Part shown: piece by piece, positions 1 through 7,661 of the stretch
Layout: every line of letters starts with the position of its first letter
How positions within the stretch are numbered: position 1 is the stretch's first letter
Source of the DNA: Halomonas icarae
Lineage (GTDB): Bacteria; Pseudomonadota; Gammaproteobacteria; Pseudomonadales; Halomonadaceae
NCBI RefSeq assembly: GCF_009901955.1
Contig: NZ_WUTS01000001.1
Coordinates: 3,153,937-3,216,533, forward strand
DNA: 62,597 nucleotides
Direction: 5' to 3'
Translations under genes and position numbers: made by a program
Notes under the pieces: model-generated
What the model was told of the DNA's origin: nothing
Seen by the model: the letters and a program-made list of their open reading frames with translations, nothing else
Database searches by the model: none

Positions 1-74
1 CGGTGCCACTGTCGGCAGCAGCAAGCCCGGATGGCAATGCATGAACGATCACGGCATTAGTTACGACTGTAGTA

Positions 75-1559
75 CTAGGGGGCGGCGGAATCGGCCTTGT
101 CGATCGCCAGCCGCTCCTCGGCCCTGGCGATCCTCAGACCATGTTTGCGGAGCTTGCGCACCACGCTCGGCTGACTGATGCCCAGGCGCCTGGCGATGGC
201 ATAGGTCGAGTCCAGCTCGCCGCACAGCCCCGCCAGGATGTCGCGCTCGGTGCGCGCCAGGGCCGACGCCAGTGACTCGTTCTCTCCCAACGCCGAGGCA
301 GGCTCGGCCGGCACCGGCTGGGGACTCGATTCGGCCAGCTCCACATCGCTCGACTCCGTCATCGGGCGCGGCAGCTCACCCAGCTCCTGATGGCGAATGA
401 CATCGCCCTCCGCCGATAGCCAGGCGCGCTCCAGCACATTCTCCAGCTCGCGCACATTGCCGAGCCACTCCCAGCCCATCAGCGACTGCCACACGCTGCG
501 CGCCAGCATCTTGTCGCGCCCGTAGCGCCGATTGAGACGCCCGAGCTGACGCTCGACAAGCCCCGGAATATCCTCGCGACGCTCGCGCAACGGGGGCAGG
601 GTGACCGGGATCACATTCAGGCGGTAGTAGAGGTCGAGCCGAAACAGCCCCTCCTCCACCCGCGCCGAGAGGTCCTGGTTGGTGGCCACCACCAGGCGAA
701 AGTCCACGCGCCTCGGCGCGCTGTCGCCGAGCCGAGTGATGAAGCCATCCTGGATGGTCTTGAGCAGTTTGGTCTGCACCGCCAGGGGCAGCTCGCCGAT
801 CTCATCGAGAAACAGGGTGCCGCCCTCGGCCTGTTCGATCAGCCCCACACGCCCACCGGGGGCGGCGCTGGAGAAGGCGCCGGGGCGATAACCGAACATT
901 TCCGACTCGAACAGGCTCTCGGGAATGGCGGCACAGTTGACGTCGATGAAGGGGCCGTCGCAACGCGAGCTCCAGCGGTGAAGCTGGCGGGCGAAGGCGG
1001 TCTTGCCCACCCCGGACTCCCCCAGCATCAGCACGGTGGCATCGGTAGGGGCGACCCGCCGCAGCAGCAGGGCCACCTCACGCATCAGCTGGCTCTTCAC
1101 CTCGAGCTCATCCAGCTCCGCCTCCAGCGCCTCGGCGTCGGTCTCCAGCGCATGCCCCCGGCGGAGATGCTCACTGAAGCGGCGCTGCAGCAGCGCATAC
1201 TCCTGTTGCAACAGCTGCAGATCGGTCATGTCCATGGAGCGGCTCACCACCGCCACCAGGCGCTCGTCCTCGAACACGGGGTGCGCCTGGGCGATGACCC
1301 GCCGCCCGGTACCGGTACGCTGCTCCAGCTGCACCGGCCTGCCCGTTCGGATGACCTCCAGGCTCACCGAGGGCGTCAACACACCGTCGGCCTCCAGCCG
1401 CTGGACGCTGGTGGCACAGAGGGCCTCACGGGACATGCCATAGACCGCCGCCGCCCCGGGGCTGACATCCCGGATACGGCCATCGGGCGCGACAATAAAG
1501 AAGTGATCGTGGGCGGTGTCGATGATGGTCTTGAGGATCAGGGCGTCATGCTCGAACAT
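75..1559 (-). CDS. PAS-domain sigma-54-dependent transcriptional activator, probable regulator of the divergent guanidinobutyrate genes
   Basis: A 494-residue bacterial enhancer-binding protein. An N-terminal PAS-like sensor domain (about 1-115) replaces the receiver domain of NtrC, and a helical linker (115-160) leads into a AAA+ ATPase. Walker A GESGVGKT is at 180-187, Walker B TLFLDE at 248-253, the sensor I region VATNQD at 291-296 and the sensor II segment LGNVRELENV at 366-375. The loop that contacts sigma-54, normally GAFTGA, reads GAFSSA (227-232), which is unusual. The C-terminus (about 435-480) is a TyrR/Fis-type helix-turn-helix. It is divergent from guanidinobutyrase, whose upstream region has a -24/-12 promoter and palindromes, so it most likely activates that operon in response to a guanidino compound sensed by the PAS domain. 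The ligand is inferred. Confidence 0.9.
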   Translation of the reverse strand: MFEHDALILKTIIDTAHDHFFIVAPDGRIRDVSPGAAAVYGMSREALCATSVQRLEADGVLTPSVSLEVIRTGRPVQLEQRTGTGRRVIAQAHPVFEDERLVAVVSRSMDMTDLQLLQQEYALLQRRFSEHLRRGHALETDAEALEAELDELEVKSQLMREVALLLRRVAPTDATVLMLGESGVGKTAFARQLHRWSSRCDGPFIDVNCAAIPESLFESEMFGYRPGAFSSAAPGGRVGLIEQAEGGTLFLDEIGELPLAVQTKLLKTIQDGFITRLGDSAPRRVDFRLVVATNQDLSARVEEGLFRLDLYYRLNVIPVTLPPLRERREDIPGLVERQLGRLNRRYGRDKMLARSVWQSLMGWEWLGNVRELENVLERAWLSAEGDVIRHQELGELPRPMTESSDVELAESSPQPVPAEPASALGENESLASALARTERDILAGLCGELDSTYAIARRLGISQPSVVRKLRKHGLRIARAEERLAIDKADSAAP

Positions 1560-1574
1560 CGGTGATTCATTCCT

Positions 1575-1586
1575 GGATCGCGATCC
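1575..1586. promoter_or_regulatory. Perfect 12-bp palindrome, candidate activator site
   Basis: GGATCGCGATCC is a perfect inverted repeat 16 bp upstream of the regulator start codon. It lies about 120 bp upstream of the sigma-54 promoter, a usual distance for an enhancer site. Its use by the divergent activator is inferred. Confidence 0.4.
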
Positions 1587-1620
1587 ATTATTGTATCACG
1601 CCACTCCGGCCCACCGATCC

Positions 1621-1637
1621 AGAATTGAATCAATTCT
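1621..1637. promoter_or_regulatory. Perfect inverted repeat, candidate upstream activator sequence
   Basis: AGAATTGA-A-TCAATTCT is a perfect 8-bp inverted repeat with a one-base centre, AT-rich within GC-rich surroundings. It lies about 70 bp upstream of the -24 element of the guanidinobutyrase promoter, where a sigma-54 activator would bind. Confidence 0.45.
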
Positions 1638-1707
1638 CTCTTACCTCACCTCCTCAGGCCATATCATCGGCCTTGTTTTTTAATCTTTGGTCTAACGAAA
1701 CCGACAT

Positions 1708-1723
1708 TGGCACGCATCCTGCT
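1708..1723 (+). promoter_or_regulatory. Sigma-54 (-24/-12) promoter of the guanidinobutyrate operon
   Basis: TGGCACG-N4-CTGCT has the invariant GG (1709-1710) and GC (1721-1722) separated by exactly 10 bp, as RpoN promoters require. It matches the consensus TGGCACG-N4-TTGC at all but one position. The predicted transcript starts near 1734, about 55 bp before the guanidinobutyrase ATG. The divergent activator makes the call consistent. Confidence 0.85.
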
Positions 1724-1789
1724 TTTCCAGGGGTATCGCACCAGCCTTACCTCGGCCAGGCATATCAATCAGCCTCACAGGAGCCCTGC

Positions 1790-2740
1790 ATGAGCGACTT
1801 CAACCAGCCCCTCGGCGGCAACGACATGCCGCGTTTTGGCGGCCCCGCCACCATGATGCGCCTGCCCACCCAGGAGAGTGCTGCCGGCCTCGATGCCGCC
1901 TTTATCGGCATCCCGATGGATATCGGCACCTCCAACCGGCCCGGAACCCGCCTGGGGCCGCGACAGATTCGCGATGAGTCGCGCATGTTGCGGCCCTACA
2001 ACATGGCCACTCGTGCGGCCCCCTTCGACAGCCTGCAGGTGGCGGATATCGGCGACGTGCCGATCAACACCTTCAACCTGCCGAAGAACCTGGACATCAT
2101 CAGCCGGTTCTACGACGACGTTCTGGCCCATGACTGTGTTCCGCTGACCCTGGGCGGCGACCACACCCTGACCTGGCCGATCCTGCGCGCCATCGCCAGG
2201 AAGCATGGCCCGGTCGGCCTGATCCATATCGATGCCCACGCCGACGTCAACGAGCACATGTTCGGTGAGGAGGTCGCCCACGGCTGCCCCTTCCGTCGCG
2301 CCCAGGAGGAGGGCCTGCTGGATGCCAACCGCGTGGTGCAGATCGGCCTGCGCGGCACCGGTTACGCCGCCGAGGACTTCGACTGGTGTCGCCAGCAGGG
2401 CTTCCGTGTCGTTCAGGCCGAGCAGTGCTGGCACAAGTCGCTGGAGCCGTTGATGGCCGAGGTGCGCGAGCAGATGGGCGACGGCCCGGTGTATATCTCC
2501 TTCGACATCGATGGCCTCGACCCCTCCGTCGCACCCGGTACCGGCACCGTGGAGATGGGCGGCCTGACCTCCGCCCAGGGACTGGAGATCGTGCGTGGCG
2601 CCCAGGGGCTCAACATCGTCGGTGGTGACCTGGTCGAGGTGGCACCGCCCTACGACCCGAGCGGCAATACCGCCCTGATGGGCGCCACGCTGCTGTACGA
2701 AATGCTGTGCGTCCTGCCCGGCGTCAAGCGCCGCGACTGA
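1790..2740 (+). CDS. gbuA: Guanidinobutyrase (agmatinase/ureohydrolase family)
   Basis: A 316-residue Mn-dependent ureohydrolase. The two-metal centre is intact: GGDHT (His125), HIDAHAD (Asp148, His150, Asp152) and SFDIDGLDPS (Asp239, Asp241). The length fits Pseudomonas guanidinobutyrase (about 319 residues). The ATG at 1790 is preceded by an AGGAG ribosome site; the frame stays open further upstream but that stretch spans the sigma-54 promoter and is not coding. Family members hydrolyse agmatine, guanidinobutyrate, guanidinopropionate or proclavaminate, and sequence alone does not separate them. The downstream 2-ketoarginine decarboxylase and aldehyde dehydrogenase make 4-guanidinobutyrate (to GABA plus urea) the best supported substrate. 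Confidence 0.87.
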   Translation: MSDFNQPLGGNDMPRFGGPATMMRLPTQESAAGLDAAFIGIPMDIGTSNRPGTRLGPRQIRDESRMLRPYNMATRAAPFDSLQVADIGDVPINTFNLPKNLDIISRFYDDVLAHDCVPLTLGGDHTLTWPILRAIARKHGPVGLIHIDAHADVNEHMFGEEVAHGCPFRRAQEEGLLDANRVVQIGLRGTGYAAEDFDWCRQQGFRVVQAEQCWHKSLEPLMAEVREQMGDGPVYISFDIDGLDPSVAPGTGTVEMGGLTSAQGLEIVRGAQGLNIVGGDLVEVAPPYDPSGNTALMGATLLYEMLCVLPGVKRRD

Positions 2741-2748
2741 TTTCACCC

Positions 2749-2801
2749 CGGGGCCAGGGAGAGGCCCCGACAACCGCCTGATGGCGCCCCCAGCGGGCGC
2801 C
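2749..2801 (+). other. Two tandem hairpins between gbuA and the YjiH-like gene
   Basis: Two perfect 7-bp stems follow each other in the 77-bp gap: CGGGGCC/GGCCCCG (2749-2755 and 2763-2769) and GGCGCCC/GGGCGCC (2783-2789 and 2795-2801). Neither has a U-tract, so partial termination or mRNA end stabilisation is more likely than a full stop. Confidence 0.5.
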
Positions 2802-2817
2802 CACCATTACAACAGCA

Positions 2818-4218
2818 ATGAGTAATCGCCCCATGTCCTCCCATCTGCATTCCGCCGACAAGATCACGACCGAAGGGGACAAGCTGAGCACCCACGGCCT
2901 GATCAAGTTCCTCGCCCCCTCGTTGATCGGCATCCTGCTGTTCCTGGTGCCCTTCTCGGTGGGTGACACCATCAACATTGGCATGGGCCTGGCCGCCGAC
3001 TGGCTCAAGGCCACCCTCGGTGACGCCCTGCCCGCCATCGCCACCGTGGTGCTCTGTGTCTCCATCCTGCTGACACTTCTGGTCAAGCTGACACGGCCCG
3101 GCTGGGCCCGCCAGGGCGCCATGAAGGAGCTCTTCGACATCTCGCCGCTATGGGTGGTGATGCGTGCCCTCGGTGCTGCGTTCGCGCTGATGACCTACTT
3201 CCAGGTCGGCCCGCAGATGATCACCGCCTCCTTCACCGGTGGCGTGATGCTCAACGATCTGGCGCCGGTCCTGCTGACCTTCTTCTTCTTCGCCGCCATT
3301 CTGCTGCCCTTCCTGGTCGATTTCGGCTTCATGGAGTTTATCGGCTCCATGGTGCGCACCCCCTTCCGCAGGATCTTCGGTCTACCCGGGCGAAGCGCCA
3401 TCGATGCGACCGCCTCCTGGATGGGCTCGGGCACCGTCGGCGTGCTGATCACCACCCAGCAGTACGAGCAGGGCTTCTATAACGCCCGCGAGGCCTCGGC
3501 CATAGCGACCAACTTCTCCATCGTCTCCATCGCCTTCGCCCTGCTGGTGACCAGCTTTATCGGCATCAACCACCTGTTTGTTCCCTTCTACCTGACCGTG
3601 GTGGTGGCCGGCCTGGTGGCTGCCGTGATCGTGCCTCGCCTGCCGCCCCTGTCACGCAAGTCCAACGCCTACTACGAGCCGGTCGGCTGCCAGATCCAGG
3701 AGGAGAACACCGGCGACCAGAGCCTGCTGCGCTACAGCCTGGGCATCGCCGTGGCCCGCGCCGAGAAGGCTCCGGGTCCGCTGAAGCTGGTCCGCCTGGC
3801 TCTCTTCAACGTCGCCGACATCTTCTTCGGCCTGCTGCCGCTGGTCATCGCCATCGGTACCGTGGCGCTGGTGCTGGCCGAGTTCACCCCGTTGTTCACC
3901 TGGCTCTCCATGCCGATGGTGCCGGTACTCGAGTGGATGGGCCTGCCCGAAGCCGAGGCTGCCGCACCGGCCACCCTGGTCGGCTTCGCCGACATGTTCC
4001 TGCCGGCGGTGCTGGCCAGCGACATCGAGAGCGAGCTCACCCGCTTCGTTATCGCCTGCCTGTCGCTGACCCAGCTGATCTACATGTCCGAGATCGGCGC
4101 CCTGCTGCTGAAGTCCCGCATTCCCCTCAAGCTGTGGGAACTGGTGGTGATCTTCCTGCTGCGTACCGCCATCACGCTGCCCATCATCGTGATCATGGCC
4201 CACTGGCTGGTGGGGTAA
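2818..4218 (+). CDS. YjiH-family membrane protein (nucleoside-recognition/GATE domain), possible guanidino-compound transporter
   Basis: A 466-residue polytopic membrane protein with roughly ten hydrophobic segments from residue 25 to the C-terminus. It resembles the YjiH family, which carries the nucleoside-recognition (GATE) domain; the conserved centre reads ATASWMGSGTVGVLITTQQY. No family member is well characterised biochemically. Its place between guanidinobutyrase and the 2-ketoarginine decarboxylase suggests uptake or export of a pathway intermediate, but this is inference from context. The start at 2818 has only a weak ribosome site, and an in-frame ATG at 2833 is a possible alternative. 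Confidence 0.8.
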   Translation: MSNRPMSSHLHSADKITTEGDKLSTHGLIKFLAPSLIGILLFLVPFSVGDTINIGMGLAADWLKATLGDALPAIATVVLCVSILLTLLVKLTRPGWARQGAMKELFDISPLWVVMRALGAAFALMTYFQVGPQMITASFTGGVMLNDLAPVLLTFFFFAAILLPFLVDFGFMEFIGSMVRTPFRRIFGLPGRSAIDATASWMGSGTVGVLITTQQYEQGFYNAREASAIATNFSIVSIAFALLVTSFIGINHLFVPFYLTVVVAGLVAAVIVPRLPPLSRKSNAYYEPVGCQIQEENTGDQSLLRYSLGIAVARAEKAPGPLKLVRLALFNVADIFFGLLPLVIAIGTVALVLAEFTPLFTWLSMPMVPVLEWMGLPEAEAAAPATLVGFADMFLPAVLASDIESELTRFVIACLSLTQLIYMSEIGALLLKSRIPLKLWELVVIFLLRTAITLPIIVIMAHWLVG

Positions 4219-4268
4219 AGGGCACCCCTACCCCCGAGCCCACCATGCCACTGAGGAGAGAGATATCC

Positions 4269-5909
4269 ATGACCTGCGCCGAACTGCTGATCCGCCTGCT
4301 GCGCGACGCCTACGACGTGGACACCGTGTTCGGAATTCCGGGCGTCCATACCATCGAGCTCTACCGCGGCCTAGAAGGCGGCGACGGGCATGAACGCCAG
4401 GGCAGCGGCATCCGCCACGTGACGCCACGCCATGAGCAGGGCGCCGGCTTCATGGCGGACGGCTACGCTCGCGCCACCGGCAAGCCCGGCGTCTGCTTCA
4501 TCATCACCGGCCCCGGGATGACCAATATCGCCACCGCCATGGGCCAGGCCCTGGCGGACTCGATACCGATGCTGGTGATCTCCAGCGTCAATCGCCGTGA
4601 CACCCTGGGTCGTGGTCAGGGGCGCCTGCACGAGCTGCCGGGGCAGCGCGAGCTGATGGCCGGGGTCTCTCGCTTCAGCCACACCCTGCTCGACCCGGAG
4701 GGCCTCGGTGAAGTGCTGGCCCGTGCCTTTGCGGTGTTCGACGGAGCCCGCCCGGGGCCCGTGCATATCGAGATCCCCATCGATCTGTTCGATGCCCCGG
4801 TCAGCGCCCCACGCCACCTTCGCCGCAGCGTGCTGAGCAAGGCCGCCCCGGACCCGCACGCCCTCGAGCAGGCCCGGAGCTGGCTTGGCGAGGCCGAGCG
4901 CCCCCTGGTGCTGCTGGGGGGTGGCTGCGTCGGCGCTCCTCAGGCGGCCCGCCGTCTGGTCGAGCTGCTCGATGCCCCCACCGTCACCACCATCAACGCC
5001 AAGGGGCTGCTCGGCCGCGACCATCCGCTGGATCTGGGCGCCAACGCCTCGCTGCCGGCGGTGCGCCAGCTGGCGCGTGAGGCCGATGTGGTGCTGGCCA
5101 TCGGCACCGAGATTGGCGAGACCGACTACGATGTGGTGTTCGACGATGGCTTCGAGCTGGACGGCCAGCTGATCCGTATCGACCTGGACCCCGAACAGCT
5201 GGCGCGCAATCAGCACGCCGATCTGGCGCTGGTGGCCGACGCCGTCTCGAGCATCGAGGCGCTGGCGACGAGCTGCGAGCAGGCGCTGGCCGGCCGCCCC
5301 CTGGCACGGGATGGAAGGAACCGTACCCGCGCCGCCCTCGAGTCCCTGGCACTGGCCGAGGACCCGGCCTTCCGCGCTTATGTTCCGCTGTTCGACACGC
5401 TGCGTGAGTGCCTGCCTGAAGCGATCCTGGTGGGTGACTCCTGCGCCACCACCTACGCGGCCAATCATCTGGTGAGCCAGGATGCCCCGCGGCGTTTCTT
5501 CAACGCCTCCACCGGCTACGGCACGCTGGGCTACGGCCTGCCCGCCGCCATGGGGGCGAGCCTCGGTCAGCCCGAACTGCCGGTGGTCGCCCTGGTCGGC
5601 GACGGCGGCGTGATGTTCACCCTCACCGAGCTGGCCTGCGCGGTGGAGGAGGGCCTGCCAATCATCGTGCTGCTGTGGCACAACCAGGGCTATGAGGAGA
5701 TCCGCCGTTTCATGGACAATGCCGGGGTCACTCGCCTCGGGGTCGATATTCAGGCGCCGGACTTCCAGACCCTGGCCGCCGGCTTCGGCTGCGCGGCGAG
5801 CCGGGTCGGCAATCCCGCGGGCCTGGCACGTGCCCTCGCACACCGTCCCGAGGACGGCCCGATGCTGATCGAGATCGACGCCGCGGCCTGGTCCGAGACC
5901 GTTGCCTGA
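4269..5909 (+). CDS. aruI: 5-guanidino-2-oxopentanoate (2-ketoarginine) decarboxylase, ThDP-dependent
   Basis: A 546-residue thiamine-diphosphate enzyme of the acetolactate synthase/benzoylformate decarboxylase superfamily. The N-terminal PYR domain contains the cofactor-activating Glu56 in RHEQGAGFMADGYAR, a central domain follows, and the C-terminal PP domain has the ThDP/Mg motif beginning GDGG at 444 and ending HNQG at 471-474. In the arginine transaminase pathway AruI converts 2-ketoarginine to 4-guanidinobutyraldehyde. The flanking guanidinobutyrase and aldehyde dehydrogenase support this over acetolactate synthase or oxalyl-CoA decarboxylase. The ATG at 4269 has a GAGGAGAG ribosome site; an ATG 24 bp upstream precedes that site and is disfavoured. 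Confidence 0.85.
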   Translation: MTCAELLIRLLRDAYDVDTVFGIPGVHTIELYRGLEGGDGHERQGSGIRHVTPRHEQGAGFMADGYARATGKPGVCFIITGPGMTNIATAMGQALADSIPMLVISSVNRRDTLGRGQGRLHELPGQRELMAGVSRFSHTLLDPEGLGEVLARAFAVFDGARPGPVHIEIPIDLFDAPVSAPRHLRRSVLSKAAPDPHALEQARSWLGEAERPLVLLGGGCVGAPQAARRLVELLDAPTVTTINAKGLLGRDHPLDLGANASLPAVRQLAREADVVLAIGTEIGETDYDVVFDDGFELDGQLIRIDLDPEQLARNQHADLALVADAVSSIEALATSCEQALAGRPLARDGRNRTRAALESLALAEDPAFRAYVPLFDTLRECLPEAILVGDSCATTYAANHLVSQDAPRRFFNASTGYGTLGYGLPAAMGASLGQPELPVVALVGDGGVMFTLTELACAVEEGLPIIVLLWHNQGYEEIRRFMDNAGVTRLGVDIQAPDFQTLAAGFGCAASRVGNPAGLARALAHRPEDGPMLIEIDAAAWSETVA

Positions 5910-5955
5910 CCGCCTCACCCTCCAGCATGGTGCCGAGACAACCGGGAGCCTTTGC

Positions 5956-7404
5956 ATGCAACACCTGATTCAGCAGTTCATCGACAATCAATGGATCGAG
6001 AGCCGAGGCCAGCGCCGCCTGTCGGTGATGGACCCCTATCGCCAGACCCGGATCGCCGAGCTCACCGCCGGCGACAGCGCCGATGTGGACGCCGCCGTGC
6101 AGGCAGCACGTGCGGCCCTGCCCGTCTGGCAGGCGCTGGGTGGCGTCCGCCGCGGGGCCTACCTCGCGGCCTTTGCCGACGCCCTGGAGGCCCGCCGGGA
6201 ACGCCTTGTACGGTGCTCGTCGACCAACAACGGCAAGGCGCTGGCCGAGGCCGCCATCGATCTGGATGATGCCATCGCCTGCTACCGCTACTACGCCGGC
6301 CAGGCGAAGGCACTGGAGCAGCGACAGGGACGCCGGCTCGAGCACGGCATGGCGGGTATCGAGGCGCGGGTCTTCGAGGACCCCGCCGGGGTGGTCGGTC
6401 TGATCACTCCCTGGAACTTCCCGCTGGTCACCAGTGCCTGGAAGATTGCCCCGGCACTGGCCGCCGGCTGTACGGTGGTCTTCAAGCCCTCCGAGGTCAC
6501 CCCGCTGCCGGAGGTCGTGCTCGCCGAGATCGCCCTGGAGGTCGGCCTGCCCGCCGGGGTGCTGAACCTGCTCAATGGTGACGGCGACGGCATCGGTGCG
6601 CCGCTGTCCGCCCATCCGGGTGTGGACAAGCTGTCGTTCACCGGCAGCAACGCGGTGGGCGAGAAGGTCATGCAGGCCGCCGCCAACGGCGTGCGCGGCG
6701 TATCGCTGGAGCTCGGTGGCAAGTCACCGATCCTGGTGCTCGATGACGCCGAGGTGGAGAGCGCCGCCGACTGGGTGATGGCCGGCATCTACTTCAACTC
6801 CGGGCAGATCTGCTCGGCCACCTCCCGGCTGCTCGTCCACGAGTCGCTGGCGGAGCCGCTCTACCAGGCGCTGGCCGAGCGCATCGATGCGCTGACCCTG
6901 GGGGATCCTCTGGTCGAGGGCACCGACATGGGGCCGATGACCAGTGCCCGCCAGCGCGAGGCGGTGGAGCGCTACCTCGAGATCGCCAGGGCCGAAGGGC
7001 TGGTGGCGGTCCGCGACGGCCGCCATCGCGACCTGCCCGACCAGGGTGAGTTCGTCGCCCCGACGCTCTATCGCGACGTGCCGACCAGCAGCCGCCTGTG
7101 GCGGGAGGAGATCTTCGGGCCGGTGCTGTGTGCCCACAGCGTGACCAGCGAGGCCGAGGCGATCGAGCTGGCCAACGACTCGCCCTTCGGGCTCGCCGCC
7201 ACGGTCATCTCGGGAGACAACGAGCGTGCCCGCCGGGTAGGACGCGCCCTGCGCGCCGGCAGCATCTGGTTCAACAGCGAGCAGCTGGTGATGCCCGAGG
7301 CCAGCTGGGGCGGCTTCGGGATCAGCGGCATCGGTCGAGAGCTGGGGCCCTGGGGGCTGGCCGGTTATCTGGAGGTCAAGCACCTGATCGGCCCCGAGGG
7401 CTGA
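5956..7404 (+). CDS. NAD(P)-dependent aldehyde dehydrogenase, probable 4-guanidinobutyraldehyde dehydrogenase
   Basis: A 482-residue aldehyde dehydrogenase with all catalytic elements: TPWNFP (Asn154), cofactor motif FTGSNAVGEKV (from 229), LELGGKSP (general base Glu252) and NSGQICSA (nucleophile Cys286). It most resembles the betaine/aminobutyraldehyde dehydrogenase group. As the last gene of the unit it would oxidise the product of AruI to 4-guanidinobutyrate, the guanidinobutyrase substrate, as KauB does in Pseudomonas. The ATG at 5956 follows a GGGAG site; an earlier in-frame start overlapping the decarboxylase is less likely. Betaine aldehyde as substrate cannot be excluded from sequence. 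Confidence 0.85.
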   Translation: MQHLIQQFIDNQWIESRGQRRLSVMDPYRQTRIAELTAGDSADVDAAVQAARAALPVWQALGGVRRGAYLAAFADALEARRERLVRCSSTNNGKALAEAAIDLDDAIACYRYYAGQAKALEQRQGRRLEHGMAGIEARVFEDPAGVVGLITPWNFPLVTSAWKIAPALAAGCTVVFKPSEVTPLPEVVLAEIALEVGLPAGVLNLLNGDGDGIGAPLSAHPGVDKLSFTGSNAVGEKVMQAAANGVRGVSLELGGKSPILVLDDAEVESAADWVMAGIYFNSGQICSATSRLLVHESLAEPLYQALAERIDALTLGDPLVEGTDMGPMTSARQREAVERYLEIARAEGLVAVRDGRHRDLPDQGEFVAPTLYRDVPTSSRLWREEIFGPVLCAHSVTSEAEAIELANDSPFGLAATVISGDNERARRVGRALRAGSIWFNSEQLVMPEASWGGFGISGIGRELGPWGLAGYLEVKHLIGPEG

Positions 7405-7448
7405 CGCCCTCGCCGATACCCTTGTCGATACCTTCGCCGATACCAGCG

Positions 7449-7474
7449 ACGCCCCGGCCCTGCGGTCGGGGCGT
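7449..7474 (+). terminator. Hairpin ending the guanidinobutyrate operon
   Basis: ACGCCCCG/CGGGGCGT forms a perfect 8-bp GC-rich stem with a 10-nt loop, 45 bp after the aldehyde dehydrogenase stop. The U-tract is poor (TTCG), so termination may be Rho-assisted. Short CGATACC repeats precede it at 7411-7443. Confidence 0.5.
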
Positions 7475-7560
7475 TCGCGTCGATGGCCAGCGTGCCCTCC
7501 CAACAAGGCGCCGGCATCGGGTCTGGCATCGGCTCTGGCGTCAAGGGCAGCGTCCGAGAC

Positions 7561-7589
7561 TTAAGCCGCGTCGAGCTTTGCTGTAAGAT
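7561..7589 (+). promoter_or_regulatory. Possible sigma-70 promoter of rapA
   Basis: TTAAGC (7561-7566) and TAAGAT (7584-7589) are separated by 17 bp. The -10 is good and the -35 poor. It lies about 70 bp upstream of the rapA start. Confidence 0.35.
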
Positions 7590-7661
7590 ACCGCGCCTTT
7601 GTCCAGGTCGCCCCTTCCCTGCGGCCGTGAGCGCACCCTGTTACAGCATCCTCGAGGCATC

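Noticed and set aside
1..74. Sequence before the first gene
   Set aside because: Only 74 bp downstream of the regulator stop; no gene, hairpin or promoter could be supported.
1562..1789. N-terminal extension of guanidinobutyrase
   Set aside because: The 76 extra codons cover the sigma-54 promoter and palindromes, have no family similarity, and a good ribosome site lies before the ATG at 1790.
7411..7443. CGATACC short repeats after the aldehyde dehydrogenase gene
   Set aside because: Three imperfectly spaced copies of a 7-mer in a short spacer; not distinguishable from local drift.
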